Below, piece by piece: positions 13,669 through 26,224 of a stretch of DNA of 64,000 nucleotides. How positions within the stretch are numbered: the stretch's first letter is position 1; each line of letters begins with the position of its first letter. Origin of the DNA: Bolinopsis microptera (lineage: Eukaryota; Ctenophora; Tentaculata; Lobata; Bolinopsidae); the NCBI RefSeq assembly GCF_026151205.1, contig NC_087081.1:1113386-1177385 (forward strand), read 5' to 3'. The notes under the pieces were generated by a model. That model did no database searches. It was not told the DNA's origin and was given only the letters and a program-made list of their open reading frames with translations. Position numbers and translations under genes: made by a program.

Positions 13669-14537
13669 TAAACTTCTCACGAAAACTTGCTGTTTCATCA
13701 CTTTGTTATCGGCGGCTTCGACTCCGGAAATTACATAATACAGGTCAAAAGTCAAACGGGAATCGAAGTCAACTAATAAATACATTTTATCACACTTCTA
13801 TTCTAACAGAGAAACCTGTATACACTAACTGTAGCTTAGTATATTCAATACATACTCTGTTAAATGTCTACACATTTACTACTGCCCACAATAATTCTAG
13901 AACTTTCCTCAACACTCGATACAAAACCATGTATGAATTGAGAAAATAGTTATAGATTGAGGGCGAAATGCCTCATTGAACAACTGTAAATACCCCACAC
14001 ATATCCCTACACCCACCATTAAAATTAATGTGGAGTTCTCATTAATTCCCCTCATATAACCAACAAGTCTGCGGGGTGGAGAGTCGCTGTAATTACATCC
14101 ACCAACCCTCATGCTCCCCGCACCATCAGACACCATCAGCACCACTCTAACTGCTTGTTTCAATTACCGTACGTCACGTGGCCCCCACTAATTGATCACC
14201 AACCAGCCCCCTAACAACCGACCAGCATGTTGGTTCAGTGTGTCACGTGATCTGAGTATGGCGAGCTGTGTCGATTTGGCGAGTCACGTGACACTGTTAG
14301 AGTGCGTAAATTGAGCTCAGGTGACCAGAGTGGTAGGTCGTTAGAAAGAAGGCTAGGGTACATAGGGGGGAGGGGCTCATAACCCAGCATCCTCATTTGA
14401 TTTCATCAGCACTTCATTGGTTTGACACCTACTTTTATCTGCTTGAAACCGCACTTTATTGGGTTTACCCTGCTTGCAAGTTCCGTTCTATATCCGTGAT
14501 CCCGAATACTGTTATCAGTTTCTACTTGAAAGTTGTC
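13669..14537. other. Non-coding stretch with E-boxes
   Basis: No supported exon. CACGTG lies near 14176, 14245 and 14285, close to a CCAAT-like element, upstream of a possible initial exon at 14538. Confidence 0.35.
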
Positions 14538-14556
14538 ATGGTTGCTCATAAGAAAA
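14538..14556 (+). CDS. Candidate short initial exon MVAHKK (weak)
   Basis: An ATG and five further codons (VAHKK) run into a strong donor, GAAAA then GTAAGTAT. Tiny basic first exons like this are typical of ribosomal-protein genes, and E-boxes lie 250-360 bp upstream. No downstream exon was identified, so this is only a lead. Confidence 0.15.
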
Positions 14557-14904
14557 GTAAGTATTTCGAACCAAAGTTTAGTGTCATTGAAGTAGGTTTT
14601 GAATAGTTTTGCGACATTTCCTTCCAACAAAACAACCAAAGTTAAGTCCCACCACATAATTTGTACATTACAAAACGTTTACTTTTTGTACTAGCTGGCC
14701 CACCCCCTATTGTTGTTATATAAGCCCTGTGTACGTGTGAATGTCATGCTCCCTCATGTTAAACACCCTCCCATTCTCACAATAATACTGACAGCTCACT
14801 TTAGAATTCACAGCGGGATCCTTACTTCCACACGATATCAAGCAACTCTTCCAACCCCTGAATAACATCCATACACTCGCCACATTCCCTCTCTAAAACA
14901 GCCT

Positions 14905-14953
14905 GTCACGTGACGTCACGACAATGTCACGTGACGTCACGACAATGTCACGT
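14905..14953. repeat. CACGTG/CRE repeat, 2-3 copies
   Basis: Copies of a 21-bp unit (TGTCACGTGACGTCACGACA) fuse the E-box CACGTG to the CRE TGACGTCA. The same fused motif forms the larger array 1.2 kb downstream, upstream of cyclin A. Confidence 0.85.
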
Positions 14954-15859
14954 GACTTCAGGTCCACTTCGTCACAAGCAACATCTCGTCGTGCAAGCAT
15001 TGCACAGTTGTTGTCTGTTGTTGAGAGGTGTGTTTGGAATCTATTGACAGTTGTCGTATGCAGACTGTTTTCTGTTCCTTGTTTTTCTGTTGTGTGTCAA
15101 ACACTGGAGTTGAGAGCTGACTAAAATCTTAAAATCTCCAATTTCGTAAGAACTTTATGAATTCTCGTTACTTAGCTATTGCAGTAGATAATTCACTTTT
15201 AAGTGAGTAGGATATCCGATTAAAAATGCTAACTATAACCCAAAAGATAAGATATCACTCCCATGCCAATACCTCTGATCATTTCTCCAGTTTCACCCTC
15301 AGATAACATGCCCACCCAAATCACACAAACTCGACCCCTCTTAACATCAACACTACCCTTGCTCTCCTGAAAACTTAGAAGTTTTTAGTGCTCCAGTCCT
15401 TTTCCCATGCGAGTCTAGACGTGAATATCGGGTGTATGTGTACAGTAACTAGTGTAATGTTGTCCAGTGATCATCACGTGACACTGCGTCGTCCAATCAG
15501 GATGCTTGGTTTAGTCTCGTGGGTTGGTATCTTCCAATCAGGACGCTCCCTAAAAAGTAGTGCATTTTTTCCAGGCTTGCGGAAGGAGTGTTAGTTTAGT
15601 AGATAGTATCTTGTAGCTGTATCCTGCTGTCTGTTCCTCTGACAAGAGCTCCTCTAAAAACTAACAGAAGTAGCCGCCGCAATGTTTACACTCTGTCTAT
15701 GTTTATTTGCACTAGATACACTGCTGCTACTTCTGCTCTTTTTCAAAACTCCCGCCGATCTGCTTACCCCGTCATTGGACTAAAATAAAGCAGTTTTATT
15801 GGCTGCACCATTCTGGGGCCGTGCTGTGAATGGCTGATACTTGTCACATGTATATCACT

Positions 15860-16380
15860 CTGTTTCCTCATTGGTAGATTATCGTGTCACGTGACTGGGA
15901 ATGTGCACCGCTCTCCAGGAAATGATATTTGTACTGGAGCGAGCACTTGTGTTCACTTTGTTGTTTAGTACTCCCTGTTTCGAGCCTGACTCAGATACTG
16001 TTTATCGTTGGTGTAACGCAACTGTAACGATCTTGTAACGCACTTTGTAACACGTATCTGTTGTGATACAGCTATAATGAAGCGAGCAAAGTCAGTGTAC
16101 TTCACAGCAGATTCCGGAGGCTGCTTTCCCTGGAGACGAAGTAATGTGACGTCACAATGTCACGTGACGTCACAATGTCACGTGACGTCACAATGTCACG
16201 TGACGTCACAATGTCACGTGACGTCACAATGTCACGTGACGTCACAATGTCACGTGACGTCACGACAATGGAGACGAAGTAATGACATTTTCAGTTCCTC
16301 ATTTCGTAGAATCACGTCAGTCTGCAGTATTAAACACCAGTCTGTTCATATCACGTGACTGAATAATGGTCACGTGGGGT
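15860..16380 (+). promoter_or_regulatory. Putative cyclin A upstream control region
   Basis: The region has a reverse CCAAT box (CATTGGT near 15870), an E-box (GTCACGTGAC near 15889), six or more CREs (TGACGTCA) in the array at 16146-16265, and more E-boxes at 16353 and 16371. Vertebrate cyclin A2 promoters are known to use NF-Y/CCAAT and CRE/ATF sites; applying that here is inference. The cyclin ATG exon starts right after a splice acceptor, so a 5' non-coding exon and the true start site probably lie in this interval. Confidence 0.4.
16131..16284. repeat. 18-bp CRE/E-box array between 16-bp direct repeats
   Basis: About six tandem copies of GTGACGTCACAATGTCAC are bounded on each side by an identical 16-base block, TGGAGACGAAGTAATG (16131-16146 and 16269-16284). 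Because 18 is a multiple of three the array makes an artificial frame reading HVTSQC repeats. It lies about 0.55 kb upstream of the cyclin A start codon. Confidence 0.95.
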
Positions 16381-16816
16381 CTTTGTAGACACAACATCCA
16401 TTGTATCACATATCACAGTAAATTGAATTTACGGATAGAATTATAATGTAGTTCCACACACACACACAAGTGACTCTATAACATTGTTTACAGAAGTTCC
16501 CTCTCTTTTTTGAATTTCTGAACATTAGCCCCAGAGCGACACACCATCTCGTGTGATGTAAACACAACGCGTGCTATTTTCTGAGCAGTGAAACTTACTA
16601 CCAAAGTCATGAGGAATAGTTTAAAATATTGAAAACTTCATCAAGCTGAATTCTTTCACTGTCAAGAAAAACCGCAAAATGAAAATCAAACCTTTTTGAA
16701 TGATGAAAAATTATAAAAACAATCAAAGTGTGACTGTCATGTATTAAAAACGAAACAATTTTCCCAACAAATATTTGTGTAAATTTTTATCTAACCGAAT
16801 ATTTGTTTCAGATAAC

Positions 16817-19800
16817 ATGCCCCTTGTGTACACGCAGAATAACGATGAGAATTATCCGCCGATAACCTCAATGCTGCGTAAGACGAAGCGTGATGAGCCT
16901 CGTTTGGCTGGAACCGCTAGCAAGAGACCCGCTCTGGCTTCAATCAACAATATTCAGAGTATTGGAACTGCTAACAGCGATCTTGGAAAGGTAAATTTCA
17001 TAGAATGATCTACTTGTAGAATATTAATCATCTGATCTAAGTTATTACATGATTTTCACTTTTTGAAATATTTACCCCCATTAAAAATAATTCTAATTCC
17101 ATTAATAACACTGGGTATCCTCAGCAAATCAAACAGCGCCAGACGAACCCATTCAGCGTTCGAGTGGACACCAAGAAACCCTCTCCAAAACAGAAACAGA
17201 TCGCCTCCCGCGCTCAGCGCACGTCCTGCACCAACAACTCCCGTCTCTCCTCAGTCGCTAACGTCATGAGACAATCCACTCTCTCCTCCTTCAGTACTAA
17301 CACCACCACTTCCTCCACCTTCTCAGTCTTCAAAGACAGGTCCTCCGTATCATCATCCGCTCCCGCTTTAAGTGCACTGAGAGACAGAACAAACATCCCT
17401 ACCACCACCACACCCGCCTCCAGTAAACCCTCAGAATGTCCCATGTCTGTGGAAGCTTCTCGCACTCCCAGAAGTACTCGAAGTCGTCATGCTTCTTGTG
17501 CTTCTCTGCGGAACATGGATATCGACGAGTCCTCAAACTTTTCTGATATGAGCATTGATCTGAAGGAAGAAGCTCCCCTGATCAAGAACATTGATGAAGG
17601 TGCTAGTCTGGAAGAAAGTCCAGAGTATGTTGAAGATATTGATAACCACCTGAGGAAAATGGAGGTAAGAATCTCCAAGAACATTGCCGATTTTCTTGTC
17701 TTAATTCATATTCGTGCAACGGTTCTAACTAAAGTCTTAGAATTAGTTATCATAATTCTTCTGTTTCATCTCTAACGTATTCTTATCTGCAGGAATTATA
17801 CAAACCTAAACCAGGCTACATGTCAAGACAACGGTACATCACCATCGCCAACCGTTCCACCGTCATAGACTGGATGTTTGAGGTACTGAACAAGTTTCAC
17901 ATGAAAGTTCGCAAGTTCGACAGATCGTCAACTCGATCAGTACGTTCATATGTGTCGATTGTCGAACCGTTTAAATTATTCAGCATGATATCCGTTTTTA
18001 TCTCATTTTATAGTACGTACAACAACATTCCCGCCATATTAGAAAGTTTTAATCGATGCTTATCTCAGTTATATAATGTTTACTTAAACACCGTTATCTC
18101 TCAACTAACCATCAAATCACCTCAGGTTTGCGACGAATTCCATCTGTCCCAGAAAACATTCCAATTAGCCGTGTCCTACGTTGACCGATTCCTCTCCAAA
18201 ATGAACATGCCCAGAAAGAACCTCCAACTTCTGGGAACCACTGCATTGTTCATTGCTTGCAAGGTGGAAGAGATCTATGTTCCTGTTGGGAGCGCTCTTG
18301 CTGCCAGATTTGTCTGGATTACTGATAACACGTACACAGTTCATCAGGTATGTGTTCTTCAATCTTCATTAGATTACAAGCAATAGCAATTTATAACTTT
18401 TCTAATGAGATTTTTGTAGTTGTCTTGGCAAATCTGCATCCACCGATCAGCATTTAAATATATTAACATTGTCATGTGATATTATCATATCAGATATCAA
18501 AATACTTTGTCAGATTAGTCTAACATACCTATTCTTTTCAGCTATTCAAGATGGAAGTAATGATCCTCAACAAGCTTGACTACGAGATCAACTCTCCTAC
18601 AACCCTTGATTTCCAAGATAGGTTCATCAAAGCTTCCGGTGGTGACTGCACCGAGCAGTACTTGACGGAGTACCTCTGTAATCGCTCCCTGATACACGGA
18701 GATAAATTCCTCAAGTACACTCCCTCCCTCCTCACAGCAGCAGCTATCGGCCTGTCACGTGCCACCCAGAAACCTACTGAGCCCGTTTGGGTATGTCTCA
18801 CTTTCTCTTAATATTATCGGCCTGTCACGTGCCACCCAGAAACCTACTGAGCCCGTTTGGGTATGTCTCACTTTCTCTTAATATCGGCCTGTCACGTGCC
18901 ACCCAGAAACCTACTGAGCCCGTTTGGGTATGTCTCACTTTCTCTTAATATCGGCCTGTCACGTGCCACCCAGAAACCTACTGAGCCCGTTTGGGTATGT
19001 CTCACTTTCTCTTAATATCGGCCTGTCACGTGCCACCCAGAAACCTACTGAGCCCGTTTGGGTATGTCTCACTTTCTCTTAATATCGGCCTGTCACGTGC
19101 CACCCAGAAACCTACTGAGCCCGTTTGGGTATGTCTCACTTTCTCTTAATATTAGCTGCTATCGGCCTGTCACGTGCCACCCAGAAACCTACTGAGCCCG
19201 TTTGGGTATGTCTCACTTTCTCTTAATATCGGCCTGTCACGTGCCACCCAGAAACCTACTGAGCCCGTTTGGGTATGTCTCACTTTCTCTTAATATCGGC
19301 CTGTCACGTGCCACCCAGAAACCTAATGAGCCCGTTTGGGTATGTCTCACTTTCTCTTAATATTAAAAAACAATGAGACGCGCCAGTAATCTGCAAATAT
19401 TTACCTGCACATAGTTCACTATCGGTGTGGGAGTTATTACGTAGGAGCCGTATTATTCCATATAAGGAAAGTGTGCTACACTGAGAGCCTCAATGTACAG
19501 TGTGTAGTGTAATTAGCACTACTACTCACTACCAAACAACACTATCCGACACCTCAAGAATTTAGCGCTTTGTTGGGAGTACATTCAATAAATTCCTAAA
19601 CAATTCCTAAACAATTTATTCTAACCGCCACATTTCTTCAGACTCCAACGCTAGCTCACTACACGAAGTATACGTATCCCGAGATTAAGGAATGTATGTC
19701 CGATCTCCTGCAACTCCAAAAGTTGGATGTTACCCCTGATTCCCGTCGTTATGCTGCTGTCTGGAATAAATACAATCTCGCAAGGTATGTTCACAATCTA

Positions 19801-20311
19801 AGTTATTTAAGCAATTCAAACATCTATTTTTTTGTATCGCTCTGTATAGGAGTGGGTCGACCACTAGGGCTTACAACTTATTCAATTGCTGTCTGGTGGT
19901 TACTTCAGCTTGCTAACAAGGTTTCTTGGAACGTGGAATTTTAAACATTTCTAGCCGACTTATCCTCTGAATGTACTCTGGAAGGAGTCTAGTTTTTAGG
20001 GATTCTTGATCTCCATCTCCATAATATCTTGAATTTTGCATATGTTTTGCACTTTTATAAAGAGTCAAGGACGAATGTTGCCCGACAGAAGTCATTTTTA
20101 AACCGCAGTCCTCGCCCGGTCGCCCAGCCTTGGCTAGAATCCTCAAAACTTGAATGATCGGTCAAAATTCAAATTTGGTATACATAGAAAATAGTCTTGT
20201 ACCAAAGTAATTTAATCCGATCGTTTTAAATAAATCTAACCGAATACATTTTTCAGATATATGTTTGTGTTACAGAAGCAACCTATCGAGTCCATACCCA
20301 CACACCAGTGA
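16817..20311 (+). CDS. Cyclin A, seven coding exons
   Basis: This is the mitotic/S-phase regulatory subunit that activates CDK1/CDK2 in the nucleus. Exons read by eye: 16817-16990, 17125-17664, 17793-17882, 18126-18347, 18542-18790, 19642-19784, 20257-20311; all introns are GT-AG, total 1473 nt (490 aa). The N-terminus has a perfect destruction box RPALASINN (37-45) and an ABBA-like FSVRVD (68-73), matching the cyclin A degron layout. KPGYMSRQ...DWMFEV (244-269) is the cyclin A-type start of the first cyclin box; Lys314 and Glu347 match the CDK-contact pair. Odd features: the usual MRAIL patch reads NRSTV (258-262), and a four-residue insertion follows EEIY. The third intron (243 nt) is stop-free and in frame. 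The ATG lies six bases into an exon after TTTCAG, so a 5' non-coding exon is expected. Class A is favoured over B by GYM..Q and the ABBA motif. Confidence 0.9.
18750..19364 (+). repeat. 67-bp tandem repeat carrying a cyclin exon end and splice donor
   Basis: Nine copies of a 67-bp unit starting TATCGGCCTGTCACGTGCC and ending TCTCACTTTCTCTTAA. The first copy is the real 3' end of cyclin exon 5 plus its donor (TTTGG then GTATGT); the other eight lie in the intron and each repeats the exon end and the intact donor. Copy 7 has extra bases, and copy 9 has AATGAG for ACTGAG. Each unit holds CACGTG. Confidence 0.95.
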
Positions 20312-22857
20312 AGTCCAGAATGGAACCTAATCAAACAAGTCCCCCCTTTGTTCCAGCTCCGGCTCACCGCCACCCCACATTTGGCTGCCAATTAGCTAAT
20401 TATTTAATTACCAGTTAATTGTTCAGTCAGATGGAATAAGATTCTAACAGAATCACCGATCCCAGGATCGAATCTTTATAAACTCTTGTGTAATTTTTCA
20501 GTCAAATGAACACTCAGCCTAATAGTTTTGTTTGTGAATTGCAGTGCTTAAGTTGAACGAATTAAATTATTTCGGTGTATTAACTTACATCAGCAATGAA
20601 TAATTAATTTCTCGAAGTTTATTTTTGTAGTGTTTTTTCGGGTACACCGGTCGAGGCGGCTGCCCTTCAAATATGTTCACAGACCAAGTTATTTATTACA
20701 ACCTTGCAGTAATTCAGTTGTTTGCGTGTTAACATTTCGTCGTTATTTTCACAGAATATTTGATTTGATTTTTCTTCGACTTCCTGGTACATGACCAGGA
20801 TTTATATGACAACTGACAAAACGGACGTGCATCGTTGATAAATAGGACCTAGTTCAAATTAGCTTTAAAATTAGTCTTGTACGATGATATTTTCTAGGAT
20901 CATGACAAAACCTTTCTGTACATATTTCATAAGATCTGTAAAATTTCGGAACCAAAGTGAAGGTCCAAAAAGCATGAATTCGTAACTCCAAACATTTCAT
21001 CCTAGAGCTATTATAGTAACCTTTTTGGACCCCATTTGATAGTCTTTTCTATTTAACCTTTTGAGTTTTTAACGGTTATACTACCCATTATATTAGTAGA
21101 ATAGTGTTCGCGTATGTTGTATTTGTATATAATGATAATTTTACAGCCCTTAAAGGTTAGCTTGGGCAAGTTGAAGTTTGAATGTGTGACGACTATTGTG
21201 GCGATCGTTGCTAATTAGTTGATTATTTAACTAATCGGGTAATTACTATTGCTGTCGTATTTCAACAGTTTCTAACCCCCTTATAATGGTGTCTCTTACT
21301 TATATTGTTTAGGGAGTTTTGTTTAAGCTTTAAAAACGGTAGTTAGAATTTAAAGTTGTACATGTCTGATGGAGAAATGTACAGCTGGTTACAATTTAGT
21401 GTATAAGGTACATGTTTGTAGAGCGGGAAATTAGTTGAGAGAATCCTTTTAGATGCGACCAGAATCAATAATTATACAAAATCAGAATTTGACCAGAATA
21501 AGACTAATTTACCAACAATTATTCCAAGGCTGAACCAGCTATTATTCGTCATCTGACAACAAACACATTAAGTTTCATAACACATACTGTCTTTGCAAAG
21601 AATCACAAATTTTGCGAGATATCCCGAACACCTGGCCGTATTACATATTACAGATCAATTAGTTAATTGATAAGTCGTATCGCATCGGATATGTCAACTT
21701 ATTGACCACTCTGGGAACTTTACATAGACCTATTTATTTTTCACCCCTGAATTGGGGCGAGTCCTCCGGTCTTGTTCACACATGATTCAGATCTTGACAC
21801 CTTACAGATGTTCACTAATTTACAGTGATTACTACCAGCAGTAGGCTAACTTACAGCCCATCTAATAATTTCATCATGTTTGAACAAGACCTGCAGAATT
21901 ATCGCACCCGTTTAATTTCACCCACATAACTTTAACACAGGGAAAAGGGATCCCAATTTCAAACATAAGAAGATATTTTCAATCTGGCTAAATTAAATAA
22001 CCATGGTACGTTTTGAGAATTTGATGTAATCTTGCGCAGGGGTCATCTAATCTACATTCTCGGTTCCATGGAAACCCGATGTTGAGCATCGGTATTTATA
22101 CTAGTCTCGGGGAGGCAGTATCGGTATTCAAACACAAGGAAACATTATTTAATGTTAAACGTTTGTTTATCTTTGTGTTAGGTGTATCGGTATGCTAATC
22201 TGCTAGGACCGGTTGTATTTGTTAACCAACTTAAAACCTGAATATTTCCCAATATATTTGAACTTTTGACACAATTAAGAATTGTTTGGATGTTTGTTTC
22301 AAACTTCACAGTGCTTTTGAAATTCTCATGATAATAATAATAATGCTCAATTTGTAGTAAAATCATTTAAAAATATGCGTGTTTTATTTCCCCTCGTAAG
22401 TAAACAAATTATAGGTTATTATCTATAGATAAGATTCTGTATAGATACTATGGAATTAAACAGAAATCAAACATTGATAAAAATTTAAGTAATCTCAGAA
22501 ACGGGTATCACATTCAGCTGAATTCCTCTGTACATGACTAGACCTGATGTATCCCACTTTACAACATGAGCACACCTGTTTAAGTACTGATTTCCCCAAT
22601 ACTCATTAGAAACATGTGTGTTTCACGCCAAATCTTAGCTTCATAACAGCTGTTTTTCCTTATCATGCTAAAACTTGAAACCATTTTATCTGCTACCTGC
22701 TTGAATTTCTAATTAGAAATACACTCTGTAATCTCCATCATGCTATAATTCTCACGTGAAACCACAGTGAACTTCAAAATATACCATGAATTTATGTATA
22801 AACCTTGCGAAGTAACTGATGACTTATTCATTTTCTAATCATCATATTTTTCGGTAG
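20312..22857. other. Cyclin 3' flank and AT-rich non-coding stretch
   Basis: An ATTAAA at 20571-20576 is the best visible candidate for the cyclin poly(A) signal. Beyond it no exon, tandem repeat or mobile element could be supported. Confidence 0.35.
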
Positions 22858-22901
22858 CATGAAAAAGGAGCGTGTTTCTAAAGCAGACAAAAAGCCTGCA
22901 C
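22858..22901 (+). CDS. Candidate lysine-rich short exon (weak)
   Basis: An acceptor-like TTTTTCGGTAG is followed by C ATG and open codons MKKERVSKADKKPA, then a donor (CTGCAC then GTAAGC). The composition is protein-like, but no neighbour exon or homologue is recognised. Confidence 0.2.
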
Positions 22902-24352
22902 GTAAGCATCTGATGAAATTAAACATTTAAAAATACTTCATCACGTGCCTGATATTGATAAAAAATCCAGAGAAATACTCAGATATTTTCCAAAGTAGAC
23001 TGAATTGTACATAGTAATTAAAATTTGAATTACGTAACTCTTGTTCATTTTAGCATTTCTGGTATGTAGAATCCAGTATGTATGGTATCCAGTTTCCAAC
23101 GGTATTCTAGCCTCTGGCCACCACGTGCCGCCCGAATCCAAAAATTAATCTTATTCAAATTCTTCAATATCCAATAATTCGATCTGATCCAGTTTTGTTA
23201 CAGATATTCGTATAATGACTTAACTAATCTAATCCATTTCAATAACCCTTGTGAACTTCAATTGTACCAAATGAAATCTCCACCTATTTAATTTTCAGCA
23301 AATCTCTGCAAACTGCGCTGTTATAATCGTATCTTCACAGACATAATAAGATCAAACAGGTAGCCTCAATTACCCCTTATATGGTCATTAATTAGTCTTT
23401 ATATGGGGTTATATACCCAGCTCTCCCAAATAAGGTATGATCGCTCGAATTAACACGATCTGTTGTTGCTGAGAAAGGCGGCATATTTGAATCTGAGAAG
23501 CTGTTCTATTTATAGAAGCATACCAGCTTAGATATTGGAATGAGAGTTTCACGGGAGGGATTCAAGTGTTTCAACCAATGGGATGCCAGTATTTGGGGGC
23601 TGGTATAAGGGTGGGAACCAGTTAGAACATTTGTTTTACACATGGTTTTCCCACATATCCATATCAGGAGCCGTGGTCATATTTGTGGAATGTTGGTACC
23701 AGGTGGGTACCAGGTGGAGATTGTTTAGTGAGCGTCTAGATGATCAGTAGTAAGAACTAAGACAGCAAGTTTTATGACGTTAATACGATTAAAACGTCTT
23801 GTGAACCAGATGCTCAAAGCTGTAAATAAGTCGCAGAGCGTGAGCAAGGAGTAGGTATCAGAGTTTACATTACAGAAAGTAGTCTATACTTTATAGTAGT
23901 CTATACTTTATAGTGCTATATTTATCTTGAAGTACCAGCCGGGATTCAGCAGTGTTTTTAAAATGCGCCCAAAAGTCGCTGGTAACTTGTATGTTTTCTT
24001 AATACTGTAAGTTTATACTGCACTGGTAACTGTAATTTTACCTGACCATAACATTCAACTGTCCATTCTACATAAGCACATTCTATATATATTGTTTTAA
24101 ATGTTCCTGTTAGCACATCTACATAGAAAATGACTTAATAAAAACACTATGTCTGTCAATAACATTATTTTGTTGGCGAGCTGCTGTAGTCCTCACATTA
24201 TTTGTAAACCATCATAATACTATTACTATGAAAGAAAAGTAATCATGTTTACCAAGTTATAATAATTTGTTTAATTCTGGTAAATTTTAAAATTGAATCT
24301 GGCATGTCAGTTACAGTCACATGGCCAGAAAGTTTTGGAGAAGTAGTGTTAC

Positions 24353-24700
24353 CGTACAATATTGCTATAGTTACCGTACAATATTGCTATAGTTACCGTA
24401 CAATATTGCTATAGTTACCGTACAATATTGCTATAGTTACCGTACAATATTGCTATAGTTACCGTACAATATTGCTATAGTGAATTGACAGAGTATTTTC
24501 ATCATTGTGCCAAGTCTTGCAAAATATCCCCAAAAAAGTTATTGCTATAGTTACCGTACAATATTGCTATAGTTACCGTACAATATTGCTATAGTTACCG
24601 TACAATATTGCTATAGTTACCGTACAATATTGCTATAGTGAATTGACAGAGTATTTTCATCATTGTGCCAAGTCTTGCAAAATATCCCCAAAAAAGTTAG
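24353..24700. repeat. Compound 22-bp minisatellite, duplicated with its flank
   Basis: Six copies of TACCGTACAATATTGCTATAGT are followed by a unique block of about 60 bp (GAATTGACAGAG ... CCCAAAAAAGTTA). Then come four more copies and the same block again. The pattern array-B-array-B shows that the array and its flank were duplicated together. Confidence 0.95.
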
Positions 24701-24784
24701 AAGTGAAAACCCATGCGGTGTCTTCATAACTCCGTGGTTTCCCCTCTGACGTGCAAAATAAGTATCTTAATTGTTCTTTTACCA

Positions 24785-25480
24785 CACAAAGTTAAAACTT
24801 TGATTTCTGAACAATTTTATGACAGCTGTATCACGATGTTAGTCACATATAACACGATACTTGTCGTCATAAAAATTTGAATTATTCGAATTCAAAACCC
24901 TGGACAAATTCCCTCCACTTAGCAGTAGAGTCCTGGGACGAATTTAATCGAATTGTATTAAAGACTACAATGACTGTTCCCTTACTGTGAGTTCATTATT
25001 TCCCCCCTCAGGGTCGTTCCTGCTGAGCTTGTTCTCCAAGCTAACAAACTTACATACTACATAGTTATATAACGTATTAATGACATGATGGGTGCTTTAT
25101 TTAGAATTAGTGGTACAATTATAGTGGTCTAACTCCAGTTAGCGTAGACCACTATAATTGTATTGTTTGTCAGCTTGGGAACAAGCTCTGCAGGAACGGC
25201 CCCCTAGGGGGAAGTAATGAACTCACAGTAAGGGAACAATCCTTGCAACAATAATCACAATTCAATTAAATTCGTCCCAGGAGTCCGTTGCTAAGTGGAG
25301 GGAATTTGTCCAGGGTGAAATTCGAGAAATTCAAAAAAATTTGTGACGACATGATATGAAAAATGATTTTGATAAGTTTATTAGATCAACCATCATGCTA
25401 TGTGCGACCAAAATCTTTATCTACCTGTCACAACATGATTTCATGACTCAGAAATCAGAGTTTTAGCTTCAATCTACTGT
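24785..25480. mobile_element. Foldback (long inverted repeat) element
   Basis: Two diverged arms face each other: the left arm (about 24795-25060) and the right arm (about 25150-25475) match in reverse complement, including GGACAAATTCCCTCCACTTAG, TTCCCTTACTGTGAGTTCATT and AGCTTG. The centre holds a second hairpin (AATTATAGTGGTCT ... AGACCACTATAATT). No coding frame lies inside and clear terminal duplications were not found. It is probably an old non-autonomous foldback transposon. Confidence 0.7.
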
Positions 25481-26100
25481 GTTGCACTGTGATAGTAATT
25501 AGTATGTGCTGTAATGCACTGTGTTGCACTGTTATATGTGCTGGTTGATGTATGTCTGAACTGGAATGGTGTACTGATACAAACTGTGGTATTATATCCA
25601 CCACTGATACACTGATACGACCTGTTATTCCTTTTAACAGAGTCTTATAATAAGCACATTAGAGGTTGCTAGGACGTTGCTAGGCAACAAGGATGCTACT
25701 TTTAGCTGTCTAATGAAATGAGTCCTGGTAATCGACCAGGGTCCAGGGGGCAGTACAGAGAATCCTATCACTAAGTACGTCACCACTAGTATAATATTCT
25801 GGTAGCATCATCGTCTAGTTTTAATGGTTTTCATTGAGGTGGTCTGTTTGTAATTATATATTAGGAGATGCTAATATAGGGAATAATCAGGGTAATAGAG
25901 GACATCAAGTATTGACATGTATTATTGAAAAGCACGAGCGAGTACTTAAAATTTGCATGTCATTACAATAACAAATGTAGCGTCTAGTCGTCTAGTACTT
26001 ACTTACATTCTCATTCAAATGAAGATAAAACTTGGACACTGTACCTCACTTAATAGAACATTTCGTTATTATCAATATAGCCGATTGTTAATATAATGGT

Positions 26101-26224
26101 GGAGCTTTGTCCGCCGCTAGCAATAGTTTCTGGAGCTTTGTCCGCCGCTAGCAATAGTTTCTGGAGCTTTGTCCGCCGCTAGCAATAGTTTCTGGAGCTT
26201 TGTCCGCCGCTAGCAATAGTTTCC
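26101..26224. repeat. 31-bp tandem repeat, 4 copies
   Basis: Four near-perfect copies of a unit beginning GGAGCTTTGTCCGCCGCTAG and ending AATAGTTTCT. Confidence 0.95.
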
